Source: Gemmatimonadaceae bacterium (GTDB lineage: Bacteria > Gemmatimonadota > Gemmatimonadetes > Gemmatimonadales > Gemmatimonadaceae). From it: a DNA stretch of 64,000 bases. Positions 1-9,095 of the stretch are shown in pieces. The notes under the pieces are model-generated. The model ran no database searches and was not told the DNA's origin. It saw nothing but the letters and a program-made list of their open reading frames with translations. The translations under genes and the position numbers were made by a program. Positions within the stretch are counted from its first letter, which is position 1; each line of letters starts with the position of its first letter. The DNA is taken from positions 48,001 through 112,000 of the forward strand of contig DASQFN010000014.1 in assembly GCA_035633115.1 (NCBI GenBank). The letters are read 5' to 3'.

Positions 1-96
1 TCGGTCGATGTCCCCGGCCGGACCATCAACATCAGGACCGTGATGGATCCGAACTGCGGGTTTAGATCCTTCGAACCGGGAATTCCCGGACAGTAG
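1..96 (+). CDS. 3' end of an unidentified gene (partial)
   Basis: An open frame enters from the left edge and stops at TAG 94-96, giving about 31 residues that end in SFEPGIPGQ. Only two bases separate this stop from serS, so it is probably the tail of an upstream gene in the same transcript. The piece is too short to assign a family. Confidence 0.45.
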   Translation, partial: SVDVPGRTINIRTVMDPNCGFRSFEPGIPGQ

Positions 97-98
97 GA

Positions 99-1373
99 AT
101 GCATGACCTGCGCATGTTTCGGGAGCAGGTGGACACGCTTCGCGAAGGCATGCGCCGCCGGGGGAAGCTGGATTCGCTCGCGCCCGTCATAGACCGGGCG
201 CAGGCAATCGACGCCGACAGGCGTGGGATGATCCAGGCTGCTGAAGAGCGCAAAGCCGCCCGCAACAGGATCAGTCAGGAGGTGGCCCGCCGAAAGAAAG
301 CCGGCGAGAGCGCGGACGAGCTGCTCGGACAGTCGAGAAATCTTGGCGAAGAGATCGCCCGCCTCGAGGATGAGCTCGCTTCGCTCGAGTCGGATCTGAC
401 AGTCGCCCTCATGGAAATACCCAACCTCACACTGGCGGAGGTGCCCGAGGGAGGCGAGGAATTCAACGCTGTCGTTGCTTCGTGGGGCAAGCCAAGAGAA
501 AAGGGAAGTGTCTCGCCGCATTGGGAGGTTGGCGCAAAGCTCGGCCTGATCGATTTCGACCGCGGCGCCAAAGTCGCGGGCTCGGGATTCATCCTGTACC
601 GCGGGCTCGGTGCCCGTCTCGTACGCGGGCTCATGAACATGGAGCTCGATCTTCACGTGCGCGACCACGGTTACGAAGAGCTGTGGGTTCCGGTCGTCGT
701 CAATCGCACGTCGATGACCGCGACCGGCCAGCTTCCGAAATTCGAGGACGACATGTACGCGCTGCGGGACGACGAGCTCTTCCTGATCCCGACAGCGGAA
801 GTGCCGGTGACGAACATTTATCGTGATGAGATTCTCAACGCCGCCGAACTTCCCAAGAGCTTCGCAACGTGCTCGCGATGTTTTCGCCGGGAAGCGGGCG
901 CTGCCGGAAAGGATACGCGTGGACTTCTGCGCGTTCACGAATTCGACAAGGTCGAGCTCGTGCGATACGCGACGCCCGAGTCCTCGCTGGACGAGCTGGA
1001 GCTTCTCACGGCGCACGCCGAAAAAGTGCTTCAGCTTCTCGAGCTGCCCTACCGCCGAGTGCTTCTCGCGGCGGGGGATACGGGCTTCAGCAGCGCCAAG
1101 ACATTCGATCTCGAGGTGTTCGCGCCAGGGGTCGGCGCGTGGCTCGAGGTCTCGTCCTGCAGCTCTTTCACGGAGTATCAGGCTCGCCGCGGAAATATCC
1201 GATATCGACCGGCGGAAGGTGGGAAGCCGCGCTTCGTGCATACGTTGAACGGCTCAGCCCTCGCGTTCCCGCGAGTGATCGCTTCGATTCTCGAGCACCA
1301 CCAGAATCCGGATGGCAGCGTCACACTCCCCGACGCGCTGAAGCCTTACGTCGGGTCCGACCGGCTGAGCTGA
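99..1373 (+). CDS. serS: Serine--tRNA ligase
   Basis: Charges tRNA-Ser (and tRNA-Sec, relevant here because the window encodes one) with serine in the cytoplasm. At 424 residues it has normal length. Residues 1-110 form the charged helical hairpin that grips the tRNA long arm. The class II core follows: the TAEVP serine-binding motif near residue 232, motif 2 (FRREAG, about 262-267) and motif 3 (NGSALAFPR, near 380). The ATG at 99 gives the usual MHDLR start. Its stop is two bases before the histidine kinase start, beginning a run of overlapping genes to gatB. Confidence 0.97.
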   Translation: MHDLRMFREQVDTLREGMRRRGKLDSLAPVIDRAQAIDADRRGMIQAAEERKAARNRISQEVARRKKAGESADELLGQSRNLGEEIARLEDELASLESDLTVALMEIPNLTLAEVPEGGEEFNAVVASWGKPREKGSVSPHWEVGAKLGLIDFDRGAKVAGSGFILYRGLGARLVRGLMNMELDLHVRDHGYEELWVPVVVNRTSMTATGQLPKFEDDMYALRDDELFLIPTAEVPVTNIYRDEILNAAELPKSFATCSRCFRREAGAAGKDTRGLLRVHEFDKVELVRYATPESSLDELELLTAHAEKVLQLLELPYRRVLLAAGDTGFSSAKTFDLEVFAPGVGAWLEVSSCSSFTEYQARRGNIRYRPAEGGKPRFVHTLNGSALAFPRVIASILEHHQNPDGSVTLPDALKPYVGSDRLS

Positions 1374-1375
1374 GC

Positions 1376-2518
1376 GTGCGCCGGCCGGCTCCGGTCACAA
1401 TCGCCACAGTCTGCGTTGCCGCGCTGCTTGTCTGGTACGTCATCTACACGCAGGGGGTTGTTCGCGAGCTGCGTCGTGAAGCGTCACGGGTCGGATTGAT
1501 GTACGCGCGCGTGTACGACGGTCTGAACGATCCCAACCCCGATGCTGCCAACACCACGCTGCTCGATCTCGCGAGGCACATTCGTGAGTCAGGTGTCCCA
1601 CTGATACTCACCGACAGTCGCGGGAATCCCACCGATACGGCGAATCTCCCGATGACAGCGCCCCTAAATTCGCCTCAGCTGAAGGAGTACGTCAAAACGC
1701 TCGACCTGCAAAACCGACCCATCGTCGAAGGCGATGTTGGGACGGTTCATTACGGGAACACCCCGCTGGTTCGCGGCCTTCGAATCATCCCCCTCCTCCA
1801 GTCTCTGCTCATCGGCATGTTCCTGCTTGCAGGAGCGTACGCGATTCGCACGCGCGGCCGGGCTGACCGCGAGCAGATCTGGGCGGGAATGGCGCGCGAG
1901 TCCGCGCATCAGCTCGGTACCCCGCTCTCGAGCATGAGCGGGTGGATCGAGCTCCTTCGTGAAGCCGGTGGCGACGAAATGACACTGAGCGCCCTCGACC
2001 ACATGGATGCCGACCTCGAGCGCCTGAAGCGCGTTGCGAATCGCTTCGAGCGCATCGGACGCCCGCCGAAAAAAGAGAAGGTCGATATCGGTGAGCTGGT
2101 GGACCGGGTCGCAGCGTACTTCCGCGCCCGCGTGCCAACGCTGGCGCAGCGCGTGACGGTGAACTCGACGCGCGGGGACGAACCGCTTGTCGTCCATGGC
2201 GATCCCGTACTTCTGGAATGGGCGATCGAATCCCTCGCGAAGAACGCAATCGATGCGCTTGCCGGCCGCGATGGGCGGGTGGACATGTCGGCAACGGCGC
2301 TGCCCGAGGGCCGCGTGCGCGTGCGAGTGTCCGACACCGGCCCCGGCGTCCCGCGAGAGCTTGGACGGCGCATCTTCGAGCCGGGCTTCAGCACGAAAGA
2401 CCACGGCTGGGGCATCGGCTTGCCCCTCGCGCGGCGCATCATTCGCGACAACCATGGCGGCGAGCTGCTGCTCACCCCCTCCGAACGCGGAGCGACGTTC
2501 GACATTATCTTGAGTTGA
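1376..2518 (+). CDS. Membrane sensor histidine kinase (orphan)
   Basis: A 380-residue two-component sensor kinase. The GTG at 1376, two bases after the serS stop, is chosen because it places a membrane segment (about residues 7-25) at the N-terminus. A short extracytoplasmic region follows and a second membrane segment lies at about 147-166. The H box is ARESAHQLGTPLSSM with phospho-acceptor His near 188, followed by N box (ESLAKNAIDAL), G1 (DTGPGVP) and G2 (GWGIGLPLARR). No response regulator gene is adjacent, so its partner is unknown. It overlaps pcrA by one base (TGATG), implying co-translation. Confidence 0.88.
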   Translation: MRRPAPVTIATVCVAALLVWYVIYTQGVVRELRREASRVGLMYARVYDGLNDPNPDAANTTLLDLARHIRESGVPLILTDSRGNPTDTANLPMTAPLNSPQLKEYVKTLDLQNRPIVEGDVGTVHYGNTPLVRGLRIIPLLQSLLIGMFLLAGAYAIRTRGRADREQIWAGMARESAHQLGTPLSSMSGWIELLREAGGDEMTLSALDHMDADLERLKRVANRFERIGRPPKKEKVDIGELVDRVAAYFRARVPTLAQRVTVNSTRGDEPLVVHGDPVLLEWAIESLAKNAIDALAGRDGRVDMSATALPEGRVRVRVSDTGPGVPRELGRRIFEPGFSTKDHGWGIGLPLARRIIRDNHGGELLLTPSERGATFDIILS

Positions 2519-4884
2519 TGAACAGAGTGAGCGACACCGCCGCGCCCGAGTCGGTCGCCGGCGATGCCGAGCCCCTCGCCCGGCTCAACCCCGCACAGCG
2601 CGAAGCAGTTCTCCATCACGAAGGCCCACTACTGGTGATCGCCGGCGCCGGGTCGGGGAAGACGCGCGTCCTCACGACGCGGATTGCGCGCCTCATTCGC
2701 CACCACGGTGTTGATCCGATACGCATCCTGGCCGTCACGTTCACCAACAAGGCAGCCGGTGAGATGCGCGAGCGAATTGCGCGGCTTCTGTCCGAACCGG
2801 GCGAGGGGACCGCTGCGCCGTCTCCGTCCCCGGACGACATCCGCAAGATGTGGTGCGGCACATTCCACGCGATTGGCGCGAGAATGCTTCGCACAAACGC
2901 GGCTCGCGTTGGCCGCACGTCGAACTTCACGATCTACGATGAAGACGATACACTCGGTCTCATCAGAAGAGTGATGGAGCGAGTCGGAGTCTCGCCGAAG
3001 CAGTGGACGCCGAAATCCATTTCATCGCTGGTCTCCGACGCCAAGAACGCTCTCGTCACGCCTGCCGAGTATCAGGCGACTGCGTTCGATCCGTTGTCGC
3101 GTGCGGCGGCTGCGGTTTACAACGAGCTCGAGGGCGCACTCCGCTCGGCGAATGCGGTGACTTTCGATGACCTGCTCGTTCTTCCGGTCCAGGTCCTCCG
3201 CGAGAACCCCGAGGTGCTGGAGTATTACCGCGATCGCTTCAAGTTCATCCTCGTGGACGAGTACCAGGATACCAATCGTGCGCAGTTTCAGTTCATCAAG
3301 CTTCTTGGCAGCAGCCATGGCAACGTCGCCGTAGTCGGTGACGACGATCAATCCATCTATGGATGGCGTGGCGCGGACATCCGTAACATCCTCGATTTCG
3401 AGAAGGAGTTTGCGTCGGCGAAAGTCGTTCGGCTGGAGGAGAACTACCGTTCTACTCCGGGAATTCTCGAGGTCGCCAACGCCGCGATCAGCGCCAACGT
3501 TGCGCGGCGCGGCAAGACGCTCAGGGCAACGCGCCCTGGCGGCGATGCCGTCACTCTCGTTGCCGCACTCGACGAGCGGGATGAAGCCGATTTCGTCGCC
3601 GACGAGATTCACACGCGGCAGTCAACGGAGCAAAGGGAGCTTCGCGATTTCGCGATTCTGTACCGGACGAACTCGCAGAGCCGCGCGCTGGAGGATTCAC
3701 TCCGCAAGAATGCGATTCCGTATCGTCTTGTCGGTGCGGTGAGATTCTACGATCGCCGGGAGATTCGCGATCTCATGAGCTACCTCAAGCTGATCGCCAA
3801 TCCAGCCGACGACGAGGCGTTTCGCCGCTCTGTTGCGATCCCCAAACGAAAGCTGGGGGAGACGACCATCGAGGCCGTTGCAACCGCGGCTCGCAAGGCG
3901 AAGCTCCCGATGCTCGACGTGGCGTCGAAGCCGGAGCTATTGCCGAATGTTCGCTCCGCTGCGCGCGCAGCGCTTCAGGAATTCGCCGCTCTCATTGGCC
4001 GACTTCGCGAGCGCGCGCAGGACACCAGCGTGGACGATCTGCTCCGCGAGCTCGTTGAAGGAATCAGATATGCCGACTATCTCCAGGCCGATGCGCCGGA
4101 AAGTGCCCGCGACCGCCTCGAAAATGTCGCCGCCCTCATCGATGGCGCTGCGGAGACGGTGGTGGACGAGGGAGGATTGGTGGGGCTCACGCCGCTCGAT
4201 CATTTCCTTCAGCGCGCGATGCTCGTTGCAGGTATCGATACGCTCGATGCGGACGCCGACGGAGTGACCCTCATGACGCTTCACAACGCGAAAGGACTCG
4301 AGTTTCCGATCGTCTTCATCACGGGACTCGAGGACGGCCTGTTTCCGCTGTCGCAGTCATTCGACCAGCCGCCCATGCTCGAGGAAGAGCGACGACTGTT
4401 CTACGTTGGCATCACTCGGGCGGAGCGGAAGCTCTACTTCTCGTACGCCGAGAGCCGCCGGCGAAACGGTGAATTCATGCCGTCGATCATGTCACGCTTT
4501 CTTCGCGAGATTCCGGAAGGCATGCTCGAGGGGCGCAAGACCATCAAGCTCCGCTCGGCGGGGCGCACCTATTCACGCGATCGGTTCGCTGACGGACCTG
4601 CATACCAGAGCACGAGTGCATGGCGCGCGAACACCGCGCGGAGCATGCATCAGGTGCCGGCGTGGCGCGGCGGGGCCGTGCCGGTGGAAGCTGACGTCTC
4701 ACAGGACGAGCCGCTGTACAGGCCCGGCGAAAGAATCAAGCACCGGCTCTTCGGCGGCGGCGCGATCGTGGAGGTAAGCGGCCGCGGGAGAGACGTGAAA
4801 GCCGTCATCGATTTCGATGATGAAGGCGTCGGGCGGAAGACGATCAAGCTGGCGTATACCACCCTGGAGCGGGGCAACGAGTAG
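2518..4884 (+). CDS. pcrA: UvrD/PcrA-type superfamily 1 DNA helicase
   Basis: A 3'-5' ATP-dependent helicase for repair, replication restart and removal of proteins from DNA. It has 788 residues, slightly longer than typical UvrD/PcrA. Visible motifs: Walker A AGAGSGKT (about 42-49), Walker B VDEYQDTN, motif III DDDQSIYGWRGAD, motif IV LEENYRST, motif V TLHNAKGLEFP and motif VI YVGITRAERKL. The C-terminal 50 residues (GERIKHRLFGGG onward) match the RNA-polymerase-binding tail of PcrA/UvrD. The ATG at 2518 overlaps the kinase stop. UvrD and PcrA cannot be separated from sequence alone. Confidence 0.93.
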   Translation: MNRVSDTAAPESVAGDAEPLARLNPAQREAVLHHEGPLLVIAGAGSGKTRVLTTRIARLIRHHGVDPIRILAVTFTNKAAGEMRERIARLLSEPGEGTAAPSPSPDDIRKMWCGTFHAIGARMLRTNAARVGRTSNFTIYDEDDTLGLIRRVMERVGVSPKQWTPKSISSLVSDAKNALVTPAEYQATAFDPLSRAAAAVYNELEGALRSANAVTFDDLLVLPVQVLRENPEVLEYYRDRFKFILVDEYQDTNRAQFQFIKLLGSSHGNVAVVGDDDQSIYGWRGADIRNILDFEKEFASAKVVRLEENYRSTPGILEVANAAISANVARRGKTLRATRPGGDAVTLVAALDERDEADFVADEIHTRQSTEQRELRDFAILYRTNSQSRALEDSLRKNAIPYRLVGAVRFYDRREIRDLMSYLKLIANPADDEAFRRSVAIPKRKLGETTIEAVATAARKAKLPMLDVASKPELLPNVRSAARAALQEFAALIGRLRERAQDTSVDDLLRELVEGIRYADYLQADAPESARDRLENVAALIDGAAETVVDEGGLVGLTPLDHFLQRAMLVAGIDTLDADADGVTLMTLHNAKGLEFPIVFITGLEDGLFPLSQSFDQPPMLEEERRLFYVGITRAERKLYFSYAESRRRNGEFMPSIMSRFLREIPEGMLEGRKTIKLRSAGRTYSRDRFADGPAYQSTSAWRANTARSMHQVPAWRGGAVPVEADVSQDEPLYRPGERIKHRLFGGGAIVEVSGRGRDVKAVIDFDDEGVGRKTIKLAYTTLERGNE

Positions 4885-5207
4885 TGGCGGTAACGCACGA
4901 TGACGTCCGCCACATCGCCGAGCTGGCCCGGCTTGGCGTGAGTCCCGAGCGCCTCGATGATCTGGTACGCGAGCTCAACGGCATCCTGACGCACATGGAG
5001 GTGCTCGCTCAGGTCGATACGGGCAATGGCGAAGAGGAGTCACCGCCGTCCGGCCAGCCACCGACGTCCACACCACTCCGTGCGGATTCCAGCGGGCCAA
5101 TACCAATGCTCCTTCCGCTCGAATCGTTCGCCCCGTTGACTCGCGACGGATTCATAATTGTGCCGCGGCTCGCGTCGCACGACGATCCCATCGACGGCGC
5201 ACCGTGA
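4884..5207 (+). CDS. gatC: Asp/Glu-tRNA amidotransferase subunit C
   Basis: Small subunit of the GatCAB transamidase, which converts Glu-tRNA-Gln and Asp-tRNA-Asn to the correct amidated forms; it wraps around and stabilises GatA. It has 107 residues with the typical N-terminus (DDVRHIAELARLGV) and the conserved C-terminal LRAD segment. GTG at 4884 overlaps the pcrA stop by one base, and the 3' end overlaps gatA by four bases. The family is usually about 95-100 residues, so this one is close to standard. Confidence 0.93.
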   Translation: MAVTHDDVRHIAELARLGVSPERLDDLVRELNGILTHMEVLAQVDTGNGEEESPPSGQPPTSTPLRADSSGPIPMLLPLESFAPLTRDGFIIVPRLASHDDPIDGAP

Positions 5208-6688
5208 GCGCGGCCGACTTTCCGACGCTCACCGCTGACATGATCGCGGCTCGGGTGCGGGACGGAACGACGAGCCCGGCCGACATCGTTCGCGCGAGCT
5301 TTGCACGCGCCCGCGGTGTAGGCGCGGGCCGGGACCAGCTCAATATCATCCTCTGGAGCGACGAGGATGCGGCGCTCAAGGAGGCCGAGGTTCTCGCCAC
5401 TCAGCTGGCTGGAGCGGCAATCGGTGGCGTCCTTTCCGGAGTACCGATTGCCGTCAAGGACAACATCGCGACGCTCGGCCTGCCGACGACCTGCGCGTCG
5501 AAGATTCTGGCCGGATACATAAGTCCCTATGAGGCAACTGCAATAACGAGATTGCGCGAAGAGGGAGCGATTATCGTCGCCAAGACGAACTGCGATGAAT
5601 TCGCCATGGGCTCTTCGACAGAGAACAGCGCGTATGGCCCGACGCGGAATCCTGTCGACATCAGGCGCGTGCCGGGAGGATCTTCCGGCGGATCGGCCGC
5701 TGCAGTCGCTGCCGGGATCGTTCCCATCGCGCTTGGCTCGGAGACCGGTGGCTCCGTGAGGCAGCCGGCCGCTTTTTGCGGAATAGTCGGTGCGAAGCCG
5801 ACTTACGGTCGTATCAGTCGCTATGGCCTTGTAGCCTTTGCTTCGTCACTCGACCACATCAGCGCGTTCGCGCGAAATGTCGATGACGCCGCGCTTGCCC
5901 TCGAGGTAATGGCCGGCGTCGATCCCCGCGACTCGACGTCAGTCGACGTCCCCGTTCCGTCGTATCGCGAGCAGTTCGTTTCGCGCGCCACCGTGTCTGC
6001 ACCGCTCACCGGTGTCACGGTGGGCGTGCCTCGCGAATACTTCCCCGAGCAACTCGACGCCGGCATCCGGCATTACTGCGACCGAGCTCTCGATTATCTG
6101 CGGGAGCTTGGTGCAACAGTCCGCGACGTGTCGCTGCCTCACACATCACTGGCGATTCCTGTCTACTACATCATCGCTCCAGCGGAGGCGTCGTCCAACC
6201 TCGCTCGGTTCGACGGGGTGAGGTACGGCGCGCGTGTCGCCTCCGGCGATAGCTTACGCGGGATGTACGAGGCCACTCGTTCCGCGGGGTTCGGCCCCGA
6301 GGTTACGCGGCGCGTGCTTCTAGGTACGTACGTGCTTTCCGCGGGCTACTACGACGCCTACTACAAGAAGGCGCAGGAAGTCCGCAAGCTCATCACGCGC
6401 GATTTCACCAACGTGTTTGCCGACGGTGTGGACGTACTTTTCACGCCGACCACGCCTACGACAGCGTTTCCAATCGGCTCGATCAGCGATCCGTACGAGA
6501 TGTACCTGAGCGATATCTTCACGGCCACAGCGAACCTCGCCGGCATACCCGCGATGTCGATGCCCATTGGTCGTGCCGACAATCTTCCGGTCGGCGGGCA
6601 GCTTCTCGCGGACCATTTCGATGAGCCGACGATGTTTCGCGTTGCCTACGCCCTCGAGCAGGCACTCGGCGAGGAAGCGCACCGGTGA
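5204..6688 (+). CDS. gatA: Asp/Glu-tRNA amidotransferase subunit A
   Basis: The glutaminase subunit of GatCAB, releasing ammonia that is channelled to GatB. It has 494 residues. The amidase-signature Ser-cisSer-Lys triad is visible: Lys85 (IAVKDN), Ser160 (GGSSGGSAAAVAAG) and Ser184 (ETGGSVRQPAA), with spacing matching characterised GatA enzymes. The GTG at 5204 overlaps the gatC stop. The order gatC-gatA-gatB is the common bacterial arrangement and implies indirect Gln and/or Asn tRNA charging in this organism. Confidence 0.96.
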   Translation: MSAADFPTLTADMIAARVRDGTTSPADIVRASFARARGVGAGRDQLNIILWSDEDAALKEAEVLATQLAGAAIGGVLSGVPIAVKDNIATLGLPTTCASKILAGYISPYEATAITRLREEGAIIVAKTNCDEFAMGSSTENSAYGPTRNPVDIRRVPGGSSGGSAAAVAAGIVPIALGSETGGSVRQPAAFCGIVGAKPTYGRISRYGLVAFASSLDHISAFARNVDDAALALEVMAGVDPRDSTSVDVPVPSYREQFVSRATVSAPLTGVTVGVPREYFPEQLDAGIRHYCDRALDYLRELGATVRDVSLPHTSLAIPVYYIIAPAEASSNLARFDGVRYGARVASGDSLRGMYEATRSAGFGPEVTRRVLLGTYVLSAGYYDAYYKKAQEVRKLITRDFTNVFADGVDVLFTPTTPTTAFPIGSISDPYEMYLSDIFTATANLAGIPAMSMPIGRADNLPVGGQLLADHFDEPTMFRVAYALEQALGEEAHR

Positions 6689-6722
6689 CGCGGGCTGCAG
6701 CAACCCTCGACTTCGCAAGCGA

Positions 6723-8168
6723 ATGAGCAGCGACATGTACGAGATGGTGGTCGGGCTCGAGGTACACGTGCAGCTCAAGACGAGCAGCAAGGCGTTTTGC
6801 GGCTGCTCGACGGATTTTGGCGCGTCACCGAACGCCAACACCTGCCCCGTTTGCCTCGCGCTGCCGGGAGCGCTCCCGGTTCTCAACGCAGAGGCGGTAA
6901 CGCTCGCAACGCGAGCTGCAGTCGCTCTTGGATGCAAGATCAACGAGACATCCATTTTCGCCCGCAAGAATTACTTTTATCCCGATTTGCCCAAAGGCTT
7001 TCAGATATCCCAGTACGATTGTCCGCTGGCGACTGGCGGCGGACTGGCCATCACAGCGGCGGACGGTGAGGAAAAGGTCATTGGCATCACGCGTCTTCAC
7101 ATGGAAGAAGACGCCGGCAAATCAATCCACGACCGGTATCCGGGCATCACCGCAATCGACTTGAATCGCGCTGGTGTGCCTCTCGTCGAAATTGTGAGCG
7201 AGCCGGACATCAGCTCGGCTGCGGAAGCGGGAACGTACCTGAGAACTCTTCGGCAGGTGCTCCAGTATCTCGACGTGAGCGACGTGAGCATGGAGGAAGG
7301 GAGCCTCCGTGTCGACGCGAATGTCAGCGCCCGCAGAAAAGGAGAGACACGCCTCGGCACGAAAACCGAGGTCAAGAACATGAATTCGTTTTCCGGTGTA
7401 GAGCGCGCGCTCACGTTCGAGTTCGCGAGGCAGTGTGAGCTGCTCGACCGCGGAGAGCGGGTGAGCCAGCAGACGCTTCTCTGGGATGCCGCAAAAGGTG
7501 AAGCGCGAATCAGCCGCAGCAAGGAAGAGAGCCACGACTACCGGTATTTCCCCGAGCCGGACCTCGGACCACTCATCCTCGACAGGGAATGGATCTCTTC
7601 CATCAAGGCGAGCATCCCCGAGCTTCCTCCTGCGCGAAAGAAACGCATCGCGGCGGATTTCAAGCTCACGCCGGAGGAGATCGACCAGCTTACAGCGCAC
7701 CCGGTTGTGGCTGAGTACTTCGAGACCGTTGCGCGGGCGACCGGTGATGGGAAGGCGGCGGCGAACTGGGTCATGGGGGAGGTTCAGGCGGCGCTCAACG
7801 CAGGCTCTGGTGATCTATCGGAGTTCTCGGTGAGGCCGGCGGATCTGGCTCAGCTGATCAACATGATACGGGACGGCCTGGTGAGCCACGCGGCGGCGAA
7901 GCGTGTCTTTGCCGCAATGGTCGAGAGCGGCCAGCCGCCTGCGCAAATCGCGCACGAGCAGGGGCTGCTCAAGGTTGGCGATGATGCCGCACTCGCGGGA
8001 TGGATCGATGAGGTCCTGGCCGAGCACCCCGAGGAGTCCGGGCGCTATCTCGCGGGAGAGCGGAAGCTTCAGGGCGTGCTGGTGGGATTTGTCATGAAGA
8101 AATCGGGCGGACGCGCCGATCCGAAGCGGGTGAATCAGCTATTGGCGTCGCGCGCAGGCGGGGGATAG
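6723..8168 (+). CDS. gatB: Asp/Glu-tRNA amidotransferase subunit B
   Basis: The tRNA-binding kinase/transamidase subunit of GatCAB. It has 481 residues from ATG 6723; a second in-frame ATG at 6735 (MYEMVVGLEVHVQL) is also plausible because many GatB proteins start there. The GatB core includes CPVCLALPGALPVLN and the YFYPDLPKGFQISQYD signature. The GatB/YqeY tail domain occupies the last 150 residues. It starts 34 bases after gatA. Its 3' end overlaps the convergent minus-strand gene by 34 bases. Confidence 0.96.
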   Translation: MSSDMYEMVVGLEVHVQLKTSSKAFCGCSTDFGASPNANTCPVCLALPGALPVLNAEAVTLATRAAVALGCKINETSIFARKNYFYPDLPKGFQISQYDCPLATGGGLAITAADGEEKVIGITRLHMEEDAGKSIHDRYPGITAIDLNRAGVPLVEIVSEPDISSAAEAGTYLRTLRQVLQYLDVSDVSMEEGSLRVDANVSARRKGETRLGTKTEVKNMNSFSGVERALTFEFARQCELLDRGERVSQQTLLWDAAKGEARISRSKEESHDYRYFPEPDLGPLILDREWISSIKASIPELPPARKKRIAADFKLTPEEIDQLTAHPVVAEYFETVARATGDGKAAANWVMGEVQAALNAGSGDLSEFSVRPADLAQLINMIRDGLVSHAAAKRVFAAMVESGQPPAQIAHEQGLLKVGDDAALAGWIDEVLAEHPEESGRYLAGERKLQGVLVGFVMKKSGGRADPKRVNQLLASRAGGG

Positions 8169-9076
8169 AGCGGCTCGGCAAGCTGCTTCGCGTAGGCGAG
8201 CTGTGAGCTTGGCAGCCCGAAATGGGTTGTGGCTTCTCTGGCAATCTCATCGTCGTCACCTCCTCGTCTGAGCGCCGCGCGCCGCACGCGCTTCGCGGCT
8301 CTTAGTGCCCGCGTACCCGCGGGGTCGAGAGCGTAAGGCTCCGCGCGCTCGAAATGGTTCAGGAGATCGATGATGTAGTCGTACGCCCTGGTCATGTACA
8401 ACGAGACATCCTGCTCGCGCAGATCCCATCTGCTCTTTTCCGAAACCATGTGGAAGATTCGCTGCCATGATTCCGTGTCTGCCACATAGACCATTCCGCG
8501 AAAGATTCGGCGGTTGGTGGGTGTGCTGAAGATGGTCGGACTCAGGATGCGATCGAGGTGCTCGTCAGAGGCGGAATGATCGCGCAGTATCACCTCGCGC
8601 GCGCGGCGACTGTAACGCTCGCCGATGTGCGTGTCGAACCGGCTTTCCCAGTAGCTGTGGCCCAGGGCAGTAGTAGTGGAGGTTATCGCCAGCTGGTGCG
8701 GGACGAAATAGTTGTGGGCGACTACGTCTGCGGCCAGGTGCGACAGGTATCCGAGCCCGAACGCGCGCATTCGATCCGCCCGTGCGTGCCCGAATATCTC
8801 GAGCCCGACATTCCACGAGTGGCAGTGCCTTCCGGCGGCGGCGTACTTCTTGGCCATGCTGGTGTCAGCCGCAATGTTGCCGTAAAGAAAATCATGCGGA
8901 AACGCGGCGATGAGCTCGGCGACCGACGCAGGCAGGAGCGTGAGCGAGCGCATGACTGCTTCGCCGAGGAAGATGTGAGTGCCCGGCGTCCATGCATAAG
9001 CCGCGGTGGGCGTCGCGGCGAGTAACACTATCGCGACGCAGAGAGCGGCGAGCAGGAAGACGAGCGGCTGTCTCAT
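8135..9076 (-). CDS. Secreted zinc-dependent phospholipase C-like protein
   Basis: An exported protein of the zinc phospholipase C/S1-P1 nuclease fold. A signal peptide of about 28 residues ends in ATPTAAYA; the predicted mature protein would start with Trp, the residue whose backbone binds zinc in Bacillus PLC. His/Asp clusters (WTPGTH, GRHCHSW, LSHLAADVVAH) fit the trinuclear zinc site. ATG 9076 is preferred over ATG 9091 because GGAG lies nine bases upstream of it. Substrate is unknown; such proteins in this setting may act on phospholipids. Convergent with gatB. Confidence 0.7.
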   Translation of the reverse strand: MRQPLVFLLAALCVAIVLLAATPTAAYAWTPGTHIFLGEAVMRSLTLLPASVAELIAAFPHDFLYGNIAADTSMAKKYAAAGRHCHSWNVGLEIFGHARADRMRAFGLGYLSHLAADVVAHNYFVPHQLAITSTTTALGHSYWESRFDTHIGERYSRRAREVILRDHSASDEHLDRILSPTIFSTPTNRRIFRGMVYVADTESWQRIFHMVSEKSRWDLREQDVSLYMTRAYDYIIDLLNHFERAEPYALDPAGTRALRAAKRVRRAALRRGGDDDEIAREATTHFGLPSSQLAYAKQLAEPLYPPPARDANS

Positions 9077-9095
9077 GGACAGCCGCTCCATCTCG

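Noticed and set aside
869..1375. N-terminal extension of the histidine kinase into serS
   Set aside because: It lies out of frame within conserved serS and the GTG at 1376 gives a proper membrane-anchored kinase.
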